In this document: positions 1-6,067 of the stretch, piece after piece
Numbering within the stretch: the first letter of the stretch is position 1
How the letters are laid out: each line of letters opens with the position of its first letter
Source: Rhodospirillaceae bacterium
GTDB lineage: Bacteria; Pseudomonadota; Alphaproteobacteria; Rhodospirillales; Rhodospirillaceae
NCBI GenBank assembly: GCA_016937315.1
Contig: JAFGWD010000079.1
Location: 1 to 6,463 of the forward strand
Length of the DNA stretch: 6,463 bases
Reading direction: 5' to 3'
Program-made: the position numbers and the translations under genes
Notes under the pieces: model-generated
Seen by the model: the letters and a program-made list of their open reading frames with translations, nothing else
Database searches by the model: none
Told to the model about the DNA's origin: nothing

Positions 1-221
1 TCCCCGCTACGGTCTACGCTTTTCTCCTGTTCGGACGAACGAAATCGCTCCGGCGCAACCGGCGGGATTTATGAGTTTACGTCCTAAGGCATAATGCGAT
101 CACCTTAGATATCGCCTAAAGGTTCGTACTTTTTGATCGGCCGCCAAACGTCTGGCCTTTCCGTTTTTATGGGAACTGAATCGAAACAAGGTTTGTGCCG
201 CCGCGTTCAACGGAGACAACG
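1..221. other. Upstream/leader region of the GGDEF-EAL gene
   Basis: No gene can be supported here. In the + strand two frames are open from the window edge: one runs to a TAA at 92-94 and reads as 30 residues ending FMSLRPKA, the other stops near 72 and reads as 23 residues. Either could be the tail of an upstream gene, and neither is recognisable. The stretch 83-122 holds three CCTAAGG-like elements and an inverted repeat (84-89 with 103-108). No convincing -35/-10 pair is visible. CATAAT at 90-95 resembles a -10 box but lacks a partner at the right distance. Confidence 0.4.
212..215 (+). promoter_or_regulatory. Ribosome binding site that fixes the GGDEF-EAL start
   Basis: GGAG lies six bases before the ATG at 222. 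The alternative in-frame GTG at 195 has no purine-rich site before it, so the ATG is the better start. Confidence 0.7.
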
Positions 222-2567
222 ATGAGGGATGACGCAGACCACCACCTCTTACCCTGCGGTGTCGCGCCTCGATTTGGCATCCGGGCAAAGTTATGGCTGG
301 CCTTTGGGGCGGTTGCGGCAATGACGGTTCTGGCCAGTTTCGTGGCCTTGCGCTCCTTCGATATCGCAGGCCAAGCCATTGACAAAATCACCCAGAAACG
401 TCTGCCGGTTTTAGCGGCCATGACACGCATGACCCAACAAGGCAGCCTGCTCTTGGCGACGGTTCCTTCCTTGATCCATGCGGAATCCTTGGAAACGTTA
501 AGACGCAACGAACACAAGATCACCATGGCCGAGGAAGCCTTCGTCACTGCTCAAAATGAAGCCCGCGCTGCACTGGAGTCCAACGGCGACACCACAAGCA
601 TTAATGCCGTCCGAGACCTGTCCTCGCGAATCAGCGCACACATGCAAATTCTGCAATCCGCCATGGAACACCGTTGGCTGTTGATGGCGCAACAAGACGC
701 TCTAAGCCGTCGCATCCAAGCCTCACCCCAGATCATGCCCTCGCCCCAATTGGTGGAAATAGCCAAGCACATTCCGCACGCGCCACTGATCCACTTGCCG
801 ACCATAGAAGAAGTCGTCACCAGCAAGTTCCCCGTTGGAAGCCACGACGCAGACGCCCTTCGCCGCCTCATGTCTTTACGGCGCGGCGAAATCTCGATGC
901 TTTCCATGGCCACCAAGCAATTGGACCATATTCGATTTCACAGTTACACCCTTGATACCGAAATTGAAAACTTGATCAATACATGGCAATCCTCTGGGGA
1001 AACAGAGAGAACCACGGTGATCACCAATCTGCATGAAAGCCGCCTGATCCTGTTTCTAACCAGTGGAATCGCGCTTATCGGGGCTCTCGCTATTGCTTGG
1101 TTATACGTTGGTCATCACGTCGTCCGCCGCATTTCCGCTCTCTCGGAAAGCATGTTAAGCATCGCCGATGGCAACTCCAATGCCATCATTCCATCGGGCG
1201 GTAACGACGAAGTCACGCGTATGGCCAGTGCTCTCTCGATTTTTCGCGATGCCATGCAAAGTCTATCTCGCGTGGCGCAACATGACCATTTGACCGGACT
1301 GTTAAACCGCACCGGACTGACAGAACGAGGGGCCGCACACGTCGCCGAAGACTCACCTGGAGCCCTGATTTATCTTAACCTGGACGCATTCAAAGATATC
1401 AATGACACATTTGGGCATGATGCCGGAGACCGCATCCTGATTGATGTCGCCCAAAATCTACAAACCAGCAGCGACAGTTCGTGGCTGTTGGCGCGTTTGG
1501 GTGGGGATGATTTTGCCATTCTGGTGCCCAATTGCGATGCCGCCACTGCAGGGCATCATGCAAGGCATATCCAAGACACTCTGGCTGCGTCAAGCCGCTC
1601 CAACACCGCGACTCCCGATCTCCGCGCCGCCATTGGTATTGCGTGTTTCCCTAATGACGGCAACACCATAGAGAACCTCTTGCAGCGTGCCGACATGGCC
1701 ATGAATGCAGCACGATCCACCACCGAAACGCCAATCCGATTTTACGAACCAACCCTGGGCAGTGCCGCCGAACACCGCAAAACAATCCGCGCGGAATTGC
1801 ATAAAGGTCTTGATGGCGGGCAGTTTCACCTCGTTTATCAACCCAAAATCGAAATCACCAGCGGCCGTATTGTCGGGACTGAATCCCTTCTCCGCTGGAC
1901 ACACCCGGAACACGGCACCATTCCCCCTGGCGATTTCATCCCCGTTGCCGAGCGCTCCGGCTTCATCCAACCTCTCGGCTCTTGGGTTTTATGGGAAGCC
2001 TGTCGCCAAGCCAAATCCTGGATCGACGACGGATTTGATTTGTCTATTGCTGTCAATTTCTCGGCCTCACAGTTCCTGCAATCCGGTGTCGTACAACGCA
2101 TTGAGCGTGTCCTGGACGAGACCGCACTCCCCCCTGAAAAGTTGGAGATTGAAATCACCGAGAGTATCTTCCTCCGTGGTGAAGTCGATGTCCTGAGACG
2201 ACTCAAAGAACTGCGTGATCGGGGTATAGGATTGGCACTCGACGACTTCGGCACCGGCTATTCGTCGCTGTCTTATCTGAAACGGTTGCCGGTTTCTTGT
2301 CTGAAGATCGACCAATCCTTCGTCCGCGATATGTTCCTACACGACCACGATACCCGCATCACCGCAGCCATCATTCGCATGGCTCACGAGCTTGGCCTCA
2401 CGGTCGTTGCCGAGGGCATTGAGGACGATCAGCAGCTTTCCTTCTTTCGTGACAGCGGCTGTGATATTGGGCAAGGCTTCTTGTTCGCCCGCCCAATGGA
2501 AGCCGAGCAGCTGCCATCCTTCATCACAAAAGGCAGCCAGACCGGAGGTTCCCTGTGCAACGCCTGA
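222..2567 (+). CDS. Membrane HAMP-GGDEF-EAL protein, probable c-di-GMP phosphodiesterase with periplasmic helical sensor
   Basis: An inner-membrane c-di-GMP signalling protein of 781 residues, counted from the ATG chosen for its GGAG site. Order: short cytoplasmic N-terminus; TM1 about 24-43; periplasmic region 44-274, predicted mostly helical; TM2 about 275-297; HAMP about 298-350; GGDEF 354-510; EAL about 530-775. The EAL half looks active. The signature reads ESL (E554), and N612, E644/E647, the loop-6 DDFGTG (674-679), K695, D697, E731 and Q751 are all present. The GGDEF half looks degenerate. The metal-binding Asp of the 'LDLDxFK' motif is N386, the signature is GGDDF (427-431), and the RxxD I-site position reads DSSW. 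It probably hydrolyses c-di-GMP, with GGDEF serving a regulatory GTP-binding or dimerising role (inference). The periplasmic part has an LPVLAAMTRMTQQG segment followed by an LATVPSL stretch, which recalls TorS-type helical sensors. The stop overlaps the next gene, a periplasmic binding protein that is its likely partner. Confidence 0.95.
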   Translation: MRDDADHHLLPCGVAPRFGIRAKLWLAFGAVAAMTVLASFVALRSFDIAGQAIDKITQKRLPVLAAMTRMTQQGSLLLATVPSLIHAESLETLRRNEHKITMAEEAFVTAQNEARAALESNGDTTSINAVRDLSSRISAHMQILQSAMEHRWLLMAQQDALSRRIQASPQIMPSPQLVEIAKHIPHAPLIHLPTIEEVVTSKFPVGSHDADALRRLMSLRRGEISMLSMATKQLDHIRFHSYTLDTEIENLINTWQSSGETERTTVITNLHESRLILFLTSGIALIGALAIAWLYVGHHVVRRISALSESMLSIADGNSNAIIPSGGNDEVTRMASALSIFRDAMQSLSRVAQHDHLTGLLNRTGLTERGAAHVAEDSPGALIYLNLDAFKDINDTFGHDAGDRILIDVAQNLQTSSDSSWLLARLGGDDFAILVPNCDAATAGHHARHIQDTLAASSRSNTATPDLRAAIGIACFPNDGNTIENLLQRADMAMNAARSTTETPIRFYEPTLGSAAEHRKTIRAELHKGLDGGQFHLVYQPKIEITSGRIVGTESLLRWTHPEHGTIPPGDFIPVAERSGFIQPLGSWVLWEACRQAKSWIDDGFDLSIAVNFSASQFLQSGVVQRIERVLDETALPPEKLEIEITESIFLRGEVDVLRRLKELRDRGIGLALDDFGTGYSSLSYLKRLPVSCLKIDQSFVRDMFLHDHDTRITAAIIRMAHELGLTVVAEGIEDDQQLSFFRDSGCDIGQGFLFARPMEAEQLPSFITKGSQTGGSLCNA
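2543..2547 (+). promoter_or_regulatory. Ribosome binding site inside the end of the GGDEF-EAL gene
   Basis: GGAGG lies seven bases before the GTG at 2555. It sits within the last codons of the upstream gene, which fits translational coupling, and it supports GTG as the true start of the binding-protein gene. Confidence 0.75.
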
Positions 2568-3562
2568 TCCTTTGCCTTGCTTTGTGCTGCCTATACATAG
2601 GCATGCCAGGCCAGGCCTATGGTTTCTCCGTGGCCGTGCTGTACAACATTGGCGGTAAATTCGATAAAAGTTTTAACGAATCCGCCTTTCGTAGCCTGAC
2701 TGAACTCCGTGCCGCCAAAGACCTTAAGATCACGGAATACGAACCCCAAGCCGATTCCGAACGCATCCCCATGCTGCGTTCCGCCGCCAGTTCCAATGAT
2801 CTTGTCATTGCCATCGGCTTTGCATACCGCGACAGCCTGTCCACAGTGGCCCATGAATTCCCCAAAACCCACTTCAGTCTGGTTGATGACATCGTTGATC
2901 TTCCCAACGTACAGTCAATCCGTTTCAAGGAACACGAAGGCGCTTTTCTCGCGGGTGTCGCTGCGGCCATGGCCTCACGCTCACATGTCATCGGTTTTGT
3001 CGGTGGCATGGACAGTCCCCTGATCCGACGGTTCCAAGCAGGCTATGCCCATGGCGCACGTACGATCGACCCCAACATCCGCATTATAACACGCATGATC
3101 GGGACCTCCGTCGCCGCATTTTCCGACCCGATTTCCGGCTATCTCTTGGCGGTCGAAGAAATCAAGATGCACGCTGATGTGGTCTTTGCCGCAGCGGGGG
3201 GCTCCGGCCTTGGCGTTCTTCAAGCCGCTGAAGACATGAAAGTCTTAGCCATTGGCGTCGATTCCGATCAAACGTCCCTGTTCCCCGGGACTGTTCTCAC
3301 CTCAGCGGTCAAAAATGTCGGACAGATTGTCGCACACGTTGTGACCGAGGCCGCGCAAGGCGATTGGAGCAACGGCATCCTGATCTTCGGACTTAAGGAA
3401 GACGGAATGGCCCTCGCCAGCAGCCCATATAATGCGGCACTGATGACCCCAGAGATTACCGCTGCGACCGCAACAGCACGAAGCGCGATTCTCGACGGCA
3501 GCCTGATTGTCGAAGATACCCCACAAGACGCCGCCCCTCCGACTGTCTACGGAGATTTCTAA
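2555..3562 (+). CDS. BMP/PnrA-family periplasmic substrate-binding protein
   Basis: A periplasmic solute-binding protein of the BMP (basic membrane protein/PnrA/Med) family, 335 residues, the normal size. The family is known for binding purine nucleosides and related compounds for ABC uptake or sensing. The first 23 residues form a Sec signal peptide: Arg3, a Leu/Cys-rich core, and likely cleavage after A21 or G23. No proper lipobox is seen, so the mature protein should be soluble. Family landmarks are DKSFNE (37-42), a segment reading FSLVDD then FKEHEGAFLAG, FVGGMDSPLIRRFQAGYAHGA, AAGGSGLG (213-220), GVDSDQ (234-239) and TSAVK ending at K253. The acidic residue usual in the first strand ('TD') is replaced by Tyr-Asn (30-31), so ligand specificity may differ. 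The gene starts with GTG and overlaps the upstream GGDEF-EAL gene by 13 bases. No permease or ATPase gene follows; a terminator does. A sensory role partnering the upstream protein is therefore more likely than transport (inference), although a transporter encoded elsewhere cannot be excluded. Confidence 0.94.
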   Translation: MQRLILCLALCCLYIGMPGQAYGFSVAVLYNIGGKFDKSFNESAFRSLTELRAAKDLKITEYEPQADSERIPMLRSAASSNDLVIAIGFAYRDSLSTVAHEFPKTHFSLVDDIVDLPNVQSIRFKEHEGAFLAGVAAAMASRSHVIGFVGGMDSPLIRRFQAGYAHGARTIDPNIRIITRMIGTSVAAFSDPISGYLLAVEEIKMHADVVFAAAGGSGLGVLQAAEDMKVLAIGVDSDQTSLFPGTVLTSAVKNVGQIVAHVVTEAAQGDWSNGILIFGLKEDGMALASSPYNAALMTPEITAATATARSAILDGSLIVEDTPQDAAPPTVYGDF

Positions 3563-3590
3563 CCGTCTGGCGGAGGGAGATTGCTTCCTG

Positions 3591-3626
3591 GTCGGAATCC
3601 GAGTCTCCGACATCATTCTCTTTTTT
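3591..3626 (+). terminator. Likely intrinsic terminator after the two-gene operon
   Basis: GTCGGA (3591-3596) pairs with TCCGAC (3606-3611) across a nine-base loop. A pyrimidine-rich stretch ending in six T (3621-3626) follows. It starts 28 bases after the binding-protein stop codon. The stem is short and the T run begins about nine bases after it, so efficiency is uncertain. Confidence 0.5.
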
Positions 3627-3654
3627 AGATATTTTCATGGAATACAAAGAAACC

Positions 3655-3683
3655 CTGGATGTGCTTTGCTACGCTCCATCCAG
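3655..3683. repeat. Seven-base perfect inverted repeat
   Basis: CTGGATG (3655-3661) and CATCCAG (3677-3683) flank 15 bases. There is no T run after it, so it is unlikely to be a terminator. It may be an operator or an RNA stem. The first copy of the 12-base direct repeat fills most of the loop. Confidence 0.5.
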
Positions 3684-3759
3684 AGACACGTAAGAAGAAT
3701 AAACGCATAATAAAGCGACTATAGATTGTTTTTTTCATGAATACGCATGCTATGCTACG
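3662..3759 (+). repeat. Two copies of a 12-base direct repeat, 86 bases apart
   Basis: TGCTTTGCTACG at 3662-3673 and TGCTATGCTACG at 3748-3759 match at 11 of 12 positions. The 86-base offset is close to eight helical turns. They may be paired protein-binding sites upstream of the chemoreceptor promoter; no known regulator motif is recognised. Confidence 0.4.
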
Positions 3760-3776
3760 TAAAGCCCGATCTAAAT

Positions 3777-3795
3777 TATGTAATTATAATACATA
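3777..3795 (+). promoter_or_regulatory. Candidate -10 region for the chemoreceptor gene, inside a palindrome
   Basis: A perfect TATAAT at 3785-3790 lies in an AT-rich stretch, 126 bases before the ATG. It overlaps the inverted repeat TATGTA (3777-3782) / TACATA (3790-3795). No recognisable -35 hexamer lies 16-18 bases upstream, so the promoter may depend on an activator, or the match may be chance in AT-rich DNA. Confidence 0.35.
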
Positions 3796-3876
3796 TAAAA
3801 CACCCACCGTAATTTCCGTTTGAAAACAAGCCCAATACCCGACGATCATCGGCTCTCGCATACGCCAAAAATAAAA

Positions 3877-3900
3877 AAAGAGACTCGGGATTCACTCTTT
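3877..3900 (+). promoter_or_regulatory. Small leader hairpin before the chemoreceptor ribosome binding site
   Basis: AAAGAG (3877-3882) can pair with CTCTTT (3895-3900) across 12 bases. It ends four bases before the weak AGAG Shine-Dalgarno-like site (3905-3908). Two GANTC sites lie at 3882-3886 and 3889-3893. The AT-rich stem is weak. Confidence 0.3.
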
Positions 3901-3915
3901 GGGCAGAGAAACATC

Positions 3916-5937
3916 ATGAAATCTCTAAAAAACCTACGACTTCCTATTAAACTATACAGCAGTGCCGCCGTGATTATCGGCCTGATCGCGGTGATGACGA
4001 TTTCCTCCTGGTCTACATTCCAGGATATCGAGCGCGGTTTCCAAACCGTCCGGAAGGTCGTTGCCGCTTCCAATCTTGCACAAACTTCACAGTTTGAAAT
4101 GGCCGGTGCTGGATACGGAAACCTGGGTATATCCAAAGCACAGACCGCCGAAGACTTGGCCACGTTTGAGAAAAACAGCGCCACGCAACGCGCCGCCGCC
4201 ATAAAAAACATCACCAAAGCCATCGACACGGCCGCCAACGACGAAGAACGCACACTTCTGCAAGCCATGAAAAAGAAGGTGGACGATTACAGTCGCCTCT
4301 CCGATGAAGGGATAGCCCTTCGACAAGACTACCTCGACACCCTGAAAAAGACCTTTGCCATCGCCCCGCGTTTGGCATCAACCATCAACTACGCCCTTGA
4401 TCAGGCCATAACCTCGGACCCCGACTTGGTCCAGCCACTTCTCTCCGTGGAACGCCAATTGGCACGGACACGCGCCTTCATGATGCGTGTTCTCCTCACC
4501 AACGATGCCAATGACATGGAACAGCAAAAACGGTCCCTGCAAACCACGCGCTCCGCTGTAGAAATTTCCCAAAAACTCGCAGCGGGCGGCGCATTGGAAG
4601 ACATCCTGGAATCCGTCGCCAACGAGATGAAAGGCTATGACCAACTGGCCCGCCATCTGATAGATGTGACCTCCCGCAGCAACGCTCTGTGGTACGAACA
4701 AGCTCGAACCGTTCGCCAAGACATGAACGCCGCAACCACAAAAACCGTCGCCCATCTGCTGACCTCCAGCCAGGGCAACATTGATCAATCCACCGCAAGT
4801 CTCACCTCCGCTTCATCTGTGTTGATCAACGTAGCAGCCCTTGTCTTAATCGTCGTGATCGCCCTCAACATGCTGACCGTACGTTTGGTGGCCCGCCCGA
4901 TCGTCACCGTTACCAACGTCATGGATACCCTCGCCAAAGGTGACCATACGGTGGATGTCCCCTACCGCGATCAAAGCGATGAGGTCGGCGGCATCGCCAA
5001 AGCCGTCCAGGTTTTCAAGGAAAATGCACAACGCCTGGAAATCATGACCGCTGAACAACGCACGCAACAAGCCCGTGCCGAGGCCGAAAAGAAACAGGCC
5101 ATGAATGCTCTGGCCGACGCCATGGAAGTCAGCGTCAAGGGCATCGCGGAATCGGTCTCAGCCGCCGCAACACAAATGCACAACACCGCTTCAGCCTTAA
5201 CCTCAATTGCACAAGAAACCAGCAGTCAGGCAACCTCTGTCGCAGCAGCCACAGAACAGGCATCCAACAATGTGGAAACCGTGGCCAGCGCCGCCGAGGA
5301 ATTGACCACCTCGATCCAAGAAATCGGGCGACAAGTTTCCGCAGCATCCAGCATCGCTCTCTCGGCGGTGGAACAAACCATCAAGACCAACGGCATCGTC
5401 ACCGATCTTGCACAGGCCGCTTCCCGGATTGGTGAGGTCATCAACCTGATCACCGACATTGCCAATCAGACCAACCTGTTGGCCTTGAACGCAACCATTG
5501 AGGCCGCCCGTGCTGGCGATGCCGGTAAAGGCTTCGCCGTGGTTGCTGGCGAGGTCAAGAACCTTGCCAATCAAACCGCACGCGCAACGGAGGACATCGC
5601 ACAACAAATCGGTGGTGTTCAGGAATCAACCCGCGAGGCGGTCTCTGCAATCCAGTCAATTTCCTCAACCATCGAAGAAATTAGTGGCATTCAGGCAACC
5701 ATCGCCTCGGCAGTGGAAGAACAAAGTGCGGCAACCAACGAAATCGCACGGAACGTCGAACAAGCGGCATCCGGCACCCGTGATGTTTCCGTGCACATCA
5801 CACACGTTACCTCGGCCGCTGGACGCGCGGGTAGTGGGGCCGACGAGCTTTTGACCGCTTCCGGAGAACTCGCCCGCCAGTCGGAGCGCCTGGATGGTGA
5901 AGTCTCCGCCTTCATCGCCCGCATTCGTGCAGCCTGA
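3916..5937 (+). CDS. Methyl-accepting chemotaxis protein with large helical (HBM-like) sensor
   Basis: A transmembrane chemoreceptor of 673 residues from the ATG, which has an AGAG site seven bases upstream. An in-frame TTG at 3820 would add 32 polar residues before TM1 and has no binding site. Order: TM1 about 13-31; periplasmic domain about 32-301; TM2 about 302-322; HAMP about 323-375; then the long cytoplasmic coiled-coil hairpin. The tip that binds CheA/CheW contains NQTNLLALNATIEAARAG (517-534) followed by GKGFAVVAGEV (537-547), close to the family consensus. Two perfect methylation-site matches stand on opposite arms: ASAAEELTTS (E461/E462) and ASAVEEQSAA (E601/E602). The periplasmic part, about 270 residues and rich in Ala, Gln and Leu, fits a helical bimodular (HBM) double four-helix bundle, a type known in McpS for organic acids. 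The size and helicity are seen; the family assignment and ligand are inferred. The C-terminus (AFIARIRAA) lacks a CheR/CheB-tethering pentapeptide. It appears monocistronic, with a terminator after it. Confidence 0.96.
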   Translation: MKSLKNLRLPIKLYSSAAVIIGLIAVMTISSWSTFQDIERGFQTVRKVVAASNLAQTSQFEMAGAGYGNLGISKAQTAEDLATFEKNSATQRAAAIKNITKAIDTAANDEERTLLQAMKKKVDDYSRLSDEGIALRQDYLDTLKKTFAIAPRLASTINYALDQAITSDPDLVQPLLSVERQLARTRAFMMRVLLTNDANDMEQQKRSLQTTRSAVEISQKLAAGGALEDILESVANEMKGYDQLARHLIDVTSRSNALWYEQARTVRQDMNAATTKTVAHLLTSSQGNIDQSTASLTSASSVLINVAALVLIVVIALNMLTVRLVARPIVTVTNVMDTLAKGDHTVDVPYRDQSDEVGGIAKAVQVFKENAQRLEIMTAEQRTQQARAEAEKKQAMNALADAMEVSVKGIAESVSAAATQMHNTASALTSIAQETSSQATSVAAATEQASNNVETVASAAEELTTSIQEIGRQVSAASSIALSAVEQTIKTNGIVTDLAQAASRIGEVINLITDIANQTNLLALNATIEAARAGDAGKGFAVVAGEVKNLANQTARATEDIAQQIGGVQESTREAVSAIQSISSTIEEISGIQATIASAVEEQSAATNEIARNVEQAASGTRDVSVHITHVTSAAGRAGSGADELLTASGELARQSERLDGEVSAFIARIRAA

Positions 5938-5949
5938 CCTAACCCCTGT

Positions 5950-5973
5950 GCCCCCCACCGCAATGTGGGGGGC
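5950..5973 (+). terminator. Strong GC hairpin after the chemoreceptor gene
   Basis: GCCCCCCAC (5950-5958) pairs perfectly with GTGGGGGGC (5965-5973) around a six-base loop, starting 12 bases after the stop codon. Only a pyrimidine-rich stretch (CTCTCATCCCTT region) follows, not a clean T run. It is probably a terminator or an mRNA 3' end-protecting stem. Confidence 0.65.
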
Positions 5974-6051
5974 TCTCATCCCTTGCCGCCTTCCGCGCAG
6001 GTGGTTCCTTTTGAGAGGAATATGCTCTAGACTCACGTTCGCTTCATAATA

Positions 6052-6057
6052 AGGTGA
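6052..6057 (+). promoter_or_regulatory. Ribosome binding site of the glycerate kinase gene
   Basis: AGGTGA, ten bases before the ATG at 6068, is the only purine-rich site near that start. The spacing is slightly long. Met15 (6110) and Met17 (6116) are alternatives, but the residues before them match the usual N-terminal helix of the family. Confidence 0.5.
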
Positions 6058-6067
6058 GCCTCTGATC

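Larger units (their letters stand above)
3563..3915. other. 353-base AT-rich intergenic region before the chemoreceptor
   Basis: No convincing gene. It holds, in order: the terminator hairpin; an inverted repeat (3655-3661 with 3677-3683); a near-identical 12-base direct repeat (3662-3673 and 3748-3759); a T7 run (3729-3735); a TATAAT inside a small palindrome (3777-3795); an A-rich run (3867-3879); and a short leader hairpin just before the start codon. The composition drops sharply to AT-rich between about 3690 and 3800, as expected of a promoter region. The only small reading frame starting with ATG (3637-3693, 18 residues) has no ribosome binding site. Confidence 0.6.

Noticed and set aside
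2..94. 3' end of an upstream gene ending at TAA 92-94
   Set aside because: The 30-residue tail is not recognisable, a second frame is also open, and codon third-position GC does not discriminate; noted only in the region description.
131..170. Possible terminator around the GGCC...GGCC repeat followed by T5
   Set aside because: Only four base pairs form, the T run is separated from the stem, and no upstream gene can be established.
195..221. GTG at 195 as the start of the GGDEF-EAL gene
   Set aside because: It has no Shine-Dalgarno site, while the ATG at 222 has GGAG at the right distance. The extra nine residues are polar and resemble no family feature.
3637..3693. 18-residue small reading frame in the intergenic region
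   Set aside because: No Shine-Dalgarno site precedes it, it follows directly on a terminator T run, and it overlaps an inverted repeat.
3760..3790. Sigma-28 (flagellar) promoter beginning TAAAG at 3760
   Set aside because: The matching GCCGATAA-like -10 is not present 11-15 bases downstream; only a partial GCCCGAT directly abuts the TAAAG.
3820..3915. N-terminal extension of the chemoreceptor from TTG 3820
   Set aside because: No ribosome binding site precedes it, and the 32 added residues are low-complexity and polar. The sequence is AT-rich leader DNA, and the ATG at 3916 puts TM1 at the usual position.
3846..4268. Long minus-strand reading frames opposite the chemoreceptor gene (this one 140 residues; similar at 5665-6084)
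   Set aside because: They mirror GC-rich codons of a clear gene, have Ser/Cys/Arg-rich translations with no domain pattern, and lie opposite conserved coding sequence.
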